From the NCBI GenBank assembly GCA_900766975.1, contig CAAFXO010000031.1, forward strand, positions 1-43,405: 43,405 nt of DNA. Reading direction: 5' to 3'. Below, piece by piece: positions 34,656 through 41,410 of this stretch. The translations under genes were made by a program, and so were the position numbers. Origin of the DNA: Bacteroidales bacterium (lineage in GTDB: Bacteria; Bacteroidota; Bacteroidia; Bacteroidales; Muribaculaceae). The notes beneath the pieces were generated by a model. The model saw only the letters and a list, made by a program, of their open reading frames with translations. It had not been told where the DNA came from and did no database searches. Position 1 is the stretch's first letter. Each line of letters begins with the position of its first letter.

Positions 34656-35300
34656 TCAGAGTTTGAGGATCTTATCGTAAGGGAGAGCGATCTTATTTCC
34701 GACGGAGGTGGCGATAATCCCGGCTCCCTGTTTTTTAGCCTCTTCGAGGATGATCTCGGCGGCAATCTCATTGTTGTTCGGGTCGAGGTGGCTCACCGGT
34801 TCGTCGAGGAGCAGGAAGTCGAAGGGCTGGCAAATGCTTCGGATTATGGCGACACGTTGCTGCTGGCCGATGGAGAGTCGGCCGGCGGGGTAATCGCGAC
34901 GCGAGGCAATGCCGAGGCGTTCGAAGAAGTCGGCAAGTTGGCGGTCGCTGAAATGAGAAGTAAGGCGATTCTTCAGTTGCACATTCTCCCAGGCGCTGAG
35001 CTGTGGGAAGAGCGACATCTCCTGTGGCAGATATGCCAAGGAGGTGCGGCGTAGTTTCAGCCACTCATCCATAGAGATGTCGGCTACATCTCGGCTGTCG
35101 AACAGGATCTTGCCGACATAGTCTCGGCGTGCTCCGAAGATATAGGAGCACATCGACGACTTTCCGCCGCCACTCTCAGCCTCGACCAGATAGATAGTGC
35201 CACGACTGAATGTGACTTCCGCGTTCCACACATCAGATGCCGGAATCTGTTCCGACACGAACACCTGTGGCAGCGTGTTCTGAAGATTTATTTCCTTCAT
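34656..35300 (-). CDS. ABC transporter ATP-binding protein
   Basis: 214 aa. Walker A is EAESGGGKSS (about residues 40-49), Q-loop SLAYLPQEMSLF, signature LSIGQQQR and Walker B FLLLDEP with SHLDP after it. The size fits LolD/FtsE/MacB-type ATPases. The C-terminus is short (TSVGNKIALPYDKILKL) and the usual H-loop histidine is not obvious: where 'ATHD' is expected the sequence reads IIATSVGN. If the reading is right this is a notable deviation. It powers the FtsX-like permease encoded 8 bases downstream. Upstream, 47 bases away, is a DUF4836-like lipoprotein gene, with a hairpin between them. Confidence 0.9.
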   Translation of the reverse strand: MKEINLQNTLPQVFVSEQIPASDVWNAEVTFSRGTIYLVEAESGGGKSSMCSYIFGARRDYVGKILFDSRDVADISMDEWLKLRRTSLAYLPQEMSLFPQLSAWENVQLKNRLTSHFSDRQLADFFERLGIASRRDYPAGRLSIGQQQRVAIIRSICQPFDFLLLDEPVSHLDPNNNEIAAEIILEEAKKQGAGIIATSVGNKIALPYDKILKL

Positions 35301-35334
35301 ATTTTACAAGGAGCAAATGCCTGCCAACGAAGAA

Positions 35335-35362
35335 GAGTGTGTCTTGATTATAAGACACACTC
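35335..35362 (-). terminator. Hairpin overlapping the end of the DUF4836-like gene
   Basis: GAGTGTGTCTT (35335-35345) and AAGACACACTC (35352-35362) form a perfect 11-bp stem. Its 6-base loop contains part of the stop codon of the lipoprotein gene (35348-35350). There is no T tract on the minus strand, so it may reduce rather than stop read-through into the ABC genes, or protect the mRNA end. Confidence 0.5.
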
Positions 35363-36616
35363 CATATTGAGGCTTAGGCTGCCATCCTTCTTTACCAATT
35401 TGACAACTAACGATTTGAACTTGACATCATCGCCGAAGGGCTTGTCGGTGAAAGAACCGCCTATTACCGCCCCTTTGAGAGGCTGGGCGAGGTCGCTGAC
35501 AGCAGAAGCGCCTGCCACCTGACCCTTATCGGCAAAAAGAAGTTTACCCTCTACCGATGTCTTAGCCTGCGTCATGGCGATAAGTTCGCTGATCGATGAT
35601 GTAGAAGAGCCATCTGTCTCGACCACGCCCTTGAAATTATCTTCGGGAGATTCGCTTGAAAATGCTACAGCTACAGTGCCATCGAGGCATGTGAAGCCGC
35701 TGAGCATAGCGCCTGCCATCGAGGGACCCTGCTGATTGGCAGCCTCGATGATTTGCTTCACCATCTTATTGGGGATTCCCATAGCCACTACGGCATCGGC
35801 AGTGCCGCTGAGTTTCCGGATGACATCGACATCCACCTCTTCGACAGGGATATTAACCTTGGAGGGATTACCTTTTGAGTTATAGATACCGGCATCAGCC
35901 ACCACCTTATTCTTCTCGATATTAACAGAGAAGATAACGCTCTGAGCATCATCGAAGATAGTAGCGAGGCCGGCTTGAGCCATCGAGCGTTCGGTGAAAT
36001 CACCCGCCATCCGGCGTGTCAGTCCGGCGATACCTGCCCAACCCTTGACATCGTCGGTGACCTCTACCATATCCTTGGCGGCGCTGTTATTGGCAAAGCT
36101 GCGCTCGGCGGGGAGTTCGCTGAGATATTTCACATCCTTGGCATCGATGGTCGAAGAGTTGAGGGCACACCAGAAGCGGTTGCTGATGATGGCATAATTG
36201 CCTGCCACATCCACGCCATCTTGGGTAGAGAACTCGGCGCCGACAGCCTCTTGGACAGCCTTCTTGAAGTCGCCGGATTTATTGACATAGCCGGTGATAT
36301 AATATTTATAGGTAGAGTTGAAAAATACCAATGGCGAATCGGGAGCCACCACGAGGAGGGGAGCGAGTTGCTTGGCATCTGCACCATCGGCTTTGCTGAC
36401 AAGTTCGGTAAAATTCATCTTTTTACCATCGACCACTACCCCCTCTTTCTTGGCGAGGCTTTCGGTATTAACCACCATCACCATAGCGGCGTCGGCGGGC
36501 ACACTTTGAAGTAATTCCTCGACATCGACAGCGCTATCTGACGAGCAGGAGGAGAAGAGCAACCCCGGCAGGAGCGCCAGGAAGAGCAACGGATAGAGAG
36601 CAATAGACTTCTTCAT
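35348..36616 (-). CDS. DUF4836-like lipoprotein
   Basis: 422 aa from the ATG at 36616 (MKKSIALYPLLFLALLPGLL); an in-frame ATG three codons earlier (36625) is the alternative. Lipobox LFSSC. The remainder is a mixed alpha/beta protein: VPADAAMVMVVNTESLAKKE at the start of the mature part, 'GNYAIISNRFWCAL', SADAVVAMGIPNKMV-like segments and a C-terminal KSLVVKLVKKDGSLSLNMEC. The pattern of 'P.da.mv..v..esl..K' recalls the Bacteroidetes DUF4836 family of lipoproteins of unknown function. The ABC ATPase and permease genes follow on the same strand, so an envelope role together with them is possible. Family assignment from memory of the pattern, not a search. Confidence 0.7.
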   Translation of the reverse strand: MKKSIALYPLLFLALLPGLLFSSCSSDSAVDVEELLQSVPADAAMVMVVNTESLAKKEGVVVDGKKMNFTELVSKADGADAKQLAPLLVVAPDSPLVFFNSTYKYYITGYVNKSGDFKKAVQEAVGAEFSTQDGVDVAGNYAIISNRFWCALNSSTIDAKDVKYLSELPAERSFANNSAAKDMVEVTDDVKGWAGIAGLTRRMAGDFTERSMAQAGLATIFDDAQSVIFSVNIEKNKVVADAGIYNSKGNPSKVNIPVEEVDVDVIRKLSGTADAVVAMGIPNKMVKQIIEAANQQGPSMAGAMLSGFTCLDGTVAVAFSSESPEDNFKGVVETDGSSTSSISELIAMTQAKTSVEGKLLFADKGQVAGASAVSDLAQPLKGAVIGGSFTDKPFGDDVKFKSLVVKLVKKDGSLSLNMECVL

Positions 36617-36710
36617 AACATACATTATTAATAAGGTGTGACATATTCCCCAAGAGGATGCGTCGGATAAGAGAATAACGCACAGCCGGAGGAAAGAGTT
36701 TTAAAAAAAA

Positions 36711-36743
36711 CAAAAAAGAGGGGAATCTGATCGACTCTCCTCT
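36711..36743 (-). terminator. Terminator of tRNA-Tyr
   Basis: On the minus strand AGAGGAGA (36743-36736) pairs with TCCCCTCT (36724-36717) with one A-C mismatch, followed by TTTTTTG. It begins 8 bases after the tRNA 3' end. The stretch from here to the lipoprotein start (36617-36710) shows nothing else. Confidence 0.7.
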
Positions 36744-36750
36744 GAAGGTG

Positions 36751-36833
36751 TGGGTGGAGATGGATTCGAACCACCGAAGGCATAAGCCAGCAGATTTACA
36801 GTCTGCCCCATTTGGCCACTCTGGTATCCACCC
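36751..36833 (-). tRNA. tRNA-Tyr (anticodon GUA)
   Basis: On the minus strand the 5' acceptor arm GGGTGGA pairs with TCCACCC, discriminator A. The anticodon arm is GCAGACTGTAAATCTGC with anticodon GTA. A long variable arm follows (class II), then the T arm GGTGGTTCGAATCCATC with one G-T pair. 83 bases without the 3' CCA, which is not encoded (the genome has CAC there) and must be added after transcription. It has a consensus promoter directly upstream and a terminator downstream, so it is a single-gene unit. Confidence 0.96.
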
Positions 36834-36843
36834 GAATGCGGTG

Positions 36844-36875
36844 CAAAGTTACAAAAAAAAATTCACACCACCAAA
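36844..36875 (-). promoter_or_regulatory. Promoter of tRNA-Tyr
   Basis: On the minus strand TTTG (rc 36872-36875), a 20-base spacer, TAACTTTG (rc 36844-36851), with the tRNA 5' end 11 bases past the -7 box. This is the cleanest Bacteroidetes -33/-7 promoter in the window and calibrates the others. Confidence 0.85.
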
Positions 36876-36894
36876 TTTTGAGCGGAATATTGCA

Positions 36895-36942
36895 AATAAT
36901 AGAAAAGAGCGCGTTGGGAGGAACGTGCTCTTTTCTATTATT
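36895..36942 (-). terminator. Terminator of pfkA built on the AGAGCGCG repeat
   Basis: A 21-bp stem with a single G-T wobble pairs the arm ending GAGCGCGTT with the arm starting AACGTGCTC around the loop GGGAGG (36917-36922). T-rich sequence follows on both sides. It lies 10 bases after the pfkA stop. The inner part is the same motif as the dispersed repeat family. Confidence 0.85.
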
Positions 36943-36951
36943 TTTGCCGGA

Positions 36952-37932
36952 TCAGATGGAGAGGCGGCGTAGGGTGTTCATCAGTTCTTGGTTGATCGGT
37001 TTTTCGTTTTTGATTGCCTTGGTGAAGGGCACGTAAACGATTTCGTCATTCTTGATGCCGATCATGACGTTACGCTGGTCGTCGAGGAAAGCGTCGATGG
37101 CTGCGGCACCCATACGCGAAGCGAGGATGCGGTCGTGAGCCGTCGGCGAACCGCCACGCTGCAAGTGACCGAGGATCGAGACACGCACGTCATATCCGGG
37201 GAACTCATCCTTGACACGTTGAGCCAATCCCATAGCGCCTCCGGTGGTGGGGGACTCAGCCACGAGCACAATCGAAGAGTTCTTCGACTTGCGGAATCCG
37301 TTCTGGATCAGTTCGGAGAGCTGGTCGACCTTGGTAGAGATCTCGGGGATGATGGCAGCCTCGGCGCCGGCGGCGATAGCGCCGTTGAGGGCGAGATAGC
37401 CTGCCTCGCGACCCATCACCTCGATGAAGAAGAGGCGCTCGTGAGAGGTGGCAGTGTCGCGGATCTTGTCGACACACTCCATAATAGTGTTCAAGGCGGT
37501 GTCATAACCGATGGTGGTGTCGGTGCCATAGAGGTCATTGTCGATAGTGCCGGGGAGGCCGACGATCGGGAATTGGAACTCATTGGCGAAGATGCGGGCA
37601 CCGGTGAGGGAGCCGTCGCCACCGATCACAACCAGAGCGTCGATCTCATGACGGCGCAACACATCGTAGGCACACTGACGCCCCTCGGGTGTCGTGAACT
37701 CCTTGCATCGGGCTGTCTTCAAGATCGTACCGCCACGCTGTATGATGTTCGATACGTTCTGTGTCGAGAACTCCTCGATCTCGTCATAGATAAGTCCGCG
37801 GTATCCACGATAGATACCATATACTCTAAAGCCGGCACATATTCCGGCGCGTGTCACCGCGCGTATGGCGGCATTCATGCCGGGTGCATCGCCACCTGAA
37901 GTGAGGATGCCAATTGATTTTACGTTGCTCAT
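36952..37932 (-). CDS. pfkA: ATP-dependent 6-phosphofructokinase
   Basis: 326 aa, the standard bacterial PFK length. It phosphorylates fructose 6-phosphate in glycolysis. Visible are the ATP-binding GILTSGGDAPGMNAAIRA at the N-terminus, GGDGSLTGA (Gly-Asp-Gly rather than the Asp-Asp of PPi-dependent enzymes, so ATP use is expected), and the catalytic loop GLPGTIDND. The substrate-binding MGREAGYLAL and LGHLQRGGSPTAHDRIL follow. Single gene with its own terminator; its -7 box lies 11 bases from that of the divergent HAD gene. Confidence 0.97.
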   Translation of the reverse strand: MSNVKSIGILTSGGDAPGMNAAIRAVTRAGICAGFRVYGIYRGYRGLIYDEIEEFSTQNVSNIIQRGGTILKTARCKEFTTPEGRQCAYDVLRRHEIDALVVIGGDGSLTGARIFANEFQFPIVGLPGTIDNDLYGTDTTIGYDTALNTIMECVDKIRDTATSHERLFFIEVMGREAGYLALNGAIAAGAEAAIIPEISTKVDQLSELIQNGFRKSKNSSIVLVAESPTTGGAMGLAQRVKDEFPGYDVRVSILGHLQRGGSPTAHDRILASRMGAAAIDAFLDDQRNVMIGIKNDEIVYVPFTKAIKNEKPINQELMNTLRRLSI

Positions 37933-37954
37933 ATTAATGTTAATGCAGTTTTCA

Positions 37955-37962
37955 CAAAATTA
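37955..37962 (-). promoter_or_regulatory. -7 box of pfkA
   Basis: TAATTTTG on the minus strand matches TAnnTTTG, 22 bases before the pfkA ATG. No good -33 is present at the right distance. It nearly overlaps the divergent promoter at 37974. Confidence 0.45.
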
Positions 37963-37973
37963 GTAAAATTTAT

Positions 37974-37981
37974 TAACTTTG
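37974..37981 (+). promoter_or_regulatory. -7 box of the HAD phosphatase/ribF unit
   Basis: TAACTTTG (37974-37981), with a T-rich TTTTC about 21 bases upstream as a weak -33. The box overlaps a GTG at 37981 that could be mistaken for a start, which shows the true start must be the ATG at 38008. Confidence 0.6.
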
Positions 37982-38007
37982 TGAAGAATTTTCAGACAAA
38001 TCGTGCT

Positions 38008-38637
38008 ATGCAAGGACTAAAAAATATAATTATTGACCTCGGAGGGGTGGTAATCGACCTGGATCGCGACCGCTGTGTGAGGTCGTTCGAGGCTCTCGGA
38101 GTGAGCGGAGTTGACTCTATGCTTGGACTTTATCGCCAGGAGGAACCCTTTCTGTCGATCGAAACGGGACGGATCACGCCTGCTCAATTTTTTGACAATA
38201 TGCGCAAACTCTCGGGCAAGGCTCTGACCGATGTGGAGATCGAGCGTGCGTTCGATGATTTCTTGGTGGGGCTACCGGTGGAGCGTTTGCAGGCGATGCG
38301 TCGTCTTCGAGCCGCCGGCTATCGGGTATATATGATCTCGAATACCAACGCTGTGATGTATGATGGCTGGATCTCGGAGGCGTTCCGCCAGGAGGGTCTT
38401 CGTGTCGGCGATTATTTCGATGGCATCATCACGAGCTTCGCTGAGGGAGTCTGCAAACCGGATTCGGCGATCTTCGAGCGGCTCTTGAGTCGCTATTCGC
38501 TCGATCCGGCAGAGACACTACTCCTCGACGATTCGGAGGCAAACTGTGAGGCGGCGCGCCGCCGGGGCATGCAAGCCCTCCGCATCATCGGCGACACTAC
38601 TCTATGCAGTGTGGCTGAGCAACTTACCGCCAAATAA
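38008..38637 (+). CDS. HAD-superfamily phosphatase
   Basis: 209 aa from ATG 38008 (MQGLKNIIIDLGGVVIDLD); the upstream GTG at 37981 overlaps the promoter. HAD motif I is IIDLGGVVIDLD with the nucleophile Asp followed by Leu-Gly-Gly, as in the YihX-like branch. Motif II is MISNTNAVM, motif III a lysine in GVCKPDSAIF, and motif IV LLLDDSEANCEAA. A helical cap lies between motifs I and II. Likely hydrolyses a small phosphorylated metabolite, perhaps a sugar phosphate. It is 41 bases before ribF on the same strand; a role in flavin metabolism (such as removing a riboflavin precursor phosphate) is possible by context but not shown. Confidence 0.88.
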   Translation: MQGLKNIIIDLGGVVIDLDRDRCVRSFEALGVSGVDSMLGLYRQEEPFLSIETGRITPAQFFDNMRKLSGKALTDVEIERAFDDFLVGLPVERLQAMRRLRAAGYRVYMISNTNAVMYDGWISEAFRQEGLRVGDYFDGIITSFAEGVCKPDSAIFERLLSRYSLDPAETLLLDDSEANCEAARRRGMQALRIIGDTTLCSVAEQLTAK

Positions 38638-38678
38638 TCACCCTATCCTCATAACCTGTATCATATTGTTGAAACGCC

Positions 38679-39584
38679 ATGAAGGAGAGTAATAAATCGC
38701 AACCGCAGAGGGGGAGGGTAGTGACTGTCGGCACGTTCGATGGCTATCATCGGGGGCATGCCGAGGTGGTGGCATGTGTCCATGCCATAGCCATGGAGCG
38801 TGACTTGTCGCCGATGGTGATTACCTTCGACCGTCATCCTTTGGAGGTGGTGGCGCCGGAGCGAGCACCCCGCATGATCATGGATCCCGATTGTCGCGAC
38901 TCACTCCTTCGGGAGGCGGGGATGACAGTGGAGCGGATAGCTTTCACCCGCGAAGTGATGGGCACTACGGCTCGGGAGTGGATGGAGATTATGGTAAGGC
39001 GTTATGATGCGAAGGTGATCGTGTTGGGATATGACAACACGTTTGGCAGGGATGGTGCGAAGTTGCAACCGGCGGATTTCCGGCGATATGGCGAAGAATT
39101 AGGGATCGAAGTAGTGGTGGCGCCCCGTGTGGAGGGGTGCAGTTCGTCTGCGGTGAGGAGGCTTATCGCCGAGGGTAGAATCGGGGAGGCGAATGAGATC
39201 TTGGGGAGACGGTTTTGCCTCAGCGGGATCGTGGAACATGGCAGAGGGTTCGGCCACACGATCGGAGTTCCGACAGCCAATATCGTCTTGGCGGACCGGC
39301 AGTTGCTGCCCCTCGGCGGGGTGTATGTAGCAGAAGCGGAAATCGATGGCAAGAGCTGCACGGCGGTGGTCAACATCGGCAGATGTCCGACGGTGACCGA
39401 TGGCACGCGGCTCACGGTGGAGGCGAACTTATTAGACTTCAACGGCGACATCTACGACCGGCATCTCAGCCTGTATATCATCGAGAGGCTACGCGACGAA
39501 CGCAAATTCGACAGCCTCGACAGCCTCCGCCGCCAGATCGCCCAAGACATAACCCAAGCCCGCACCATAGCCGCCACCCACTAA
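38679..39584 (+). CDS. ribF: Bifunctional riboflavin kinase / FAD synthetase
   Basis: 301 aa. The N-terminal nucleotidyltransferase (~1-170) has VGTFDGYHRGHAEVV, corresponding to the GxFDGxHxGH ATP site, and ends with CSSSAVRRLIAEGRIGEAN, the family's conserved 'SSTxIR' region. The C-terminal riboflavin kinase (~180-300) has GRGFGHTIGVPTANI (the GxPTAN motif) and LPLGGVYVAEAEIDG. It converts riboflavin to FMN and then FAD. Likely co-transcribed with the HAD phosphatase. It converges on the AAA ATPase gene; a dispersed-repeat copy lies in the 43-base gap, with no obvious terminator. Confidence 0.96.
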   Translation: MKESNKSQPQRGRVVTVGTFDGYHRGHAEVVACVHAIAMERDLSPMVITFDRHPLEVVAPERAPRMIMDPDCRDSLLREAGMTVERIAFTREVMGTTAREWMEIMVRRYDAKVIVLGYDNTFGRDGAKLQPADFRRYGEELGIEVVVAPRVEGCSSSAVRRLIAEGRIGEANEILGRRFCLSGIVEHGRGFGHTIGVPTANIVLADRQLLPLGGVYVAEAEIDGKSCTAVVNIGRCPTVTDGTRLTVEANLLDFNGDIYDRHLSLYIIERLRDERKFDSLDSLRRQIAQDITQARTIAATH

Positions 39585-39615
39585 TCCCCGGACTTTATAG
39601 CACTGATTAAAGTTT

Positions 39616-39630
39616 AGAGCGCGTTCCTTA
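39616..39630 (+). repeat. Single-arm copy of the AGAGCGCG repeat overlapping a stop codon
   Basis: AGAGCGCGTTCCTTA, exact match to the family core. Its last three bases are the reverse complement of the TAA stop of the AAA ATPase gene, so the repeat marks the 3' edge of that gene. Confidence 0.8.
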
Positions 39631-41049
39631 GAAGAGGTCGGCCATGGTTACTTCGTTTTGGGCTATGGCTGAGTGGGAGTTTTGTTTTAAGCCGTAGGTG
39701 GTGACCATGGTGATGTGTACCGCTTTTTTTGTCTTTGTCGCTTCAATAAAATTGCCACGTCGGCGTCGCAGCTTCATTTCCTCTTCTTCGGTAATCGCAT
39801 ACTCTTGTTCCGAAAATTTCATCTCACAGAGATCTATCACGCCATCATTGCGGTCGATAAGCAGGTCTATCTGTGTCTTATCGATACCCTGATCTTCATC
39901 TGCTTCCGTTCGCCAACTATAGACATTCGACAAGACTCCTGATATGCCCAAAGCCCTCTTTATCTGAGCAATATGCTGAAGACAGACCCTCTCAAAGGCG
40001 AGTCCGCCCCATGCCCTATGCAACGGAGACCCAATATTGTTGGTCCAAAAATGATTGTCATTGTTCTTATTCCCTTTGATATATTGGAAATAGAATAGAG
40101 TAAAATTGTCTATAAGCTGATATAATACATCCTTGGACTGCTTGCCTAAGCAATTATACTTCCTTATAAAACCACACCATTCGAGCTCATTCAAAATCTT
40201 TGACAATTCCCCACCCGACTTGGAGTTCGTCAGTTTGGCGATTTCGTCACGGCTTAAACCTCGATTCTTCTTCGCTAATACAGAAACGATATCCATATAT
40301 GGTTCGGCATTCCTAAACAATGAAGCATATAATTGTTCATACTCATGAGTCAAGCCCTCCACTTCATTGGAGAAGAACAAAGCATCTATATTCTGCGCCA
40401 TACTGAGTTCCCTTTTCATCAGACTCCAATAGAAAGGTATACCACCCATTATCATGTAATTTTCAACCATCTGATAACGGCTCAATCCCAACTGATTAGC
40501 TTCAGCATATTCTTCACACTCGGCAAGTGAAAAGGGTTGAAGCAAAATTCTGTTGGTAAGTCGATTGTGAAGTCCCCCATGATTGTTTATAAGCTTATTG
40601 ACAATCCAGGATGTGGCGGAGCCGCATGCGATAAGAAGGATATCCCTTCTTGCCGATGCCCAACTATTCCAAAAATGCTCTAACCCCGATATAAAATTCG
40701 AATGAGGAGTATCCATCCAAGGTAGTTCGTCAAAGAAAATTATTTTCTTGCCGGCGGGAAGAGATCCAAGCCACTCCTCCAACGCAAAGAAAGCCTCATA
40801 CCAATTCTTGAATAGATTATACTTTTGTCCCGATGCCTTCTTTAAAGACTCCCGGAAACTCAAGAGTTGATCTTTCATTTTTCCACGTGCCAAACCGGTA
40901 TGTTGGAAAGTGAAGGTATACTCAAAAGTCTCCCGAATAAGGAAAGTTTTACCCACACGACGACGACCATACACAGCCACAAACTTGGAATATTCCGAGT
41001 TTGCGGCATCCAGCAACTCCTTTTGCTCTGATTTTCTTCCTATTAACAT
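39628..41049 (-). CDS. AAA ATPase with C-terminal PD-(D/E)XK-like domain
   Basis: 473 aa. Walker A is YGRRRVGKTFLIRE (about residues 28-41), Walker B KKIIFFDELPWMD (~105), and sensor-like LLIACGSATSWIVNK follows. A winged-helix-like segment lies near 265-310 (LSRDEIAKLTNSKSGGELSK). The last ~110 residues contain QIDLLIDRNDGVIDLCEMKF, a D...ExK arrangement typical of the PD-(D/E)XK nuclease fold (DUF234-like). This archaeal-type ATPase family is widespread in Bacteroidetes and of unknown function; a defence or mobile-element role is often suspected. The gene is clearly AT-richer than its neighbours (17 G/C in 60 bases at 40081-40140 versus 38 in 60 at 43021-43080 in recF) and is bracketed by dispersed-repeat copies, suggesting acquisition. 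Confidence 0.85.
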   Translation of the reverse strand: MLIGRKSEQKELLDAANSEYSKFVAVYGRRRVGKTFLIRETFEYTFTFQHTGLARGKMKDQLLSFRESLKKASGQKYNLFKNWYEAFFALEEWLGSLPAGKKIIFFDELPWMDTPHSNFISGLEHFWNSWASARRDILLIACGSATSWIVNKLINNHGGLHNRLTNRILLQPFSLAECEEYAEANQLGLSRYQMVENYMIMGGIPFYWSLMKRELSMAQNIDALFFSNEVEGLTHEYEQLYASLFRNAEPYMDIVSVLAKKNRGLSRDEIAKLTNSKSGGELSKILNELEWCGFIRKYNCLGKQSKDVLYQLIDNFTLFYFQYIKGNKNNDNHFWTNNIGSPLHRAWGGLAFERVCLQHIAQIKRALGISGVLSNVYSWRTEADEDQGIDKTQIDLLIDRNDGVIDLCEMKFSEQEYAITEEEEMKLRRRRGNFIEATKTKKAVHITMVTTYGLKQNSHSAIAQNEVTMADLF

Positions 41050-41073
41050 GGTGATAAAACGTTATTACGACCG

Positions 41074-41081
41074 CAAATATA
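41074..41081 (-). promoter_or_regulatory. -7 box of the AAA ATPase gene
   Basis: TATATTTG on the minus strand, 24 bases before the ATG, so the leader would be short. The nearest TTTG (rc 41107-41110) is 25 bases upstream and lies inside the left arm of the 19-bp inverted repeat. Confidence 0.5.
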
Positions 41082-41102
41082 ATAACTTTTTTGTTAAAAA
41101 CA

Positions 41103-41157
41103 GCGTCAAAGTCCGCCAAATGTGGTAAAAAAACAGAGATTTGGCGGAGTTTGACGC
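41103..41157. repeat. 19-bp inverted repeat upstream of the AAA ATPase gene
   Basis: GCGTCAAAGTCCGCCAAAT (41103-41121) and ATTTGGCGGAGTTTGACGC (41139-41157) are reverse complements at 18 of 19 positions, separated by a 17-base A-rich loop. It overlaps the -33 position of the ATPase promoter, so it may be an operator. It could also be an element end. A smaller dyad, CCCCAAATATGGGG (41164-41177), lies next to it. Confidence 0.75.
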
Positions 41158-41177
41158 ACTTTTCCCCAAATATGGGG

Positions 41178-41193
41178 TAGAGCGTGCTCCTTG
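41178..41193 (+). repeat. Diverged copy of the AGAGCGCG repeat
   Basis: TAGAGCGTGCTCCTTG differs from the core AGAGCGCGTTCCTT at two positions of the middle; same orientation as the copies at 39616 and 41384. Confidence 0.5.
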
Positions 41194-41260
41194 GTTTTTC
41201 CCTTTTCTTTTCCGGTATTTTGCGCTTTTTTCAGGCTTCGGTTGAAATAATCGGGGGGAA

Positions 41261-41295
41261 TTGGGTGGGATTATGAAATTATTTTATTATCTTTG
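41261..41295 (+). promoter_or_regulatory. Promoter of upp
   Basis: TATCTTTG (41288-41295) is a full -7 match. TTG at 41261-41263 is 24 bases upstream, slightly long for a -33. Predicted start near 41302, giving a ~110-base leader that includes the repeat copy at 41384. Confidence 0.5.
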
Positions 41296-41383
41296 TTAAA
41301 TTTATGGGGATTCGTCCGGATGATATGCCATATCCCCCTTCTCGCGGAGGGAGGATGATGTCACAAGGATCGATGCCCGAAAT

Positions 41384-41402
41384 AGAACGCGCTCCTTAAA
41401 TT
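41384..41402 (+). repeat. Repeat copy with inverted core in the upp leader
   Basis: AGAACGCGCTCCTTAAATT: the flanks match the family (AGA ... CTTAAATT) but the middle GAACGCGCTC is the exact reverse complement of the usual GAGCGCGTTC. It ends 8 bases before the upp start codon. Confidence 0.7.
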
Positions 41403-41410
41403 CAGACTAT

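Noticed and set aside
37981..38007. GTG start for the HAD phosphatase
   Set aside because: The GTG overlaps the -7 box TAACTTTG, so transcription must start downstream of it.
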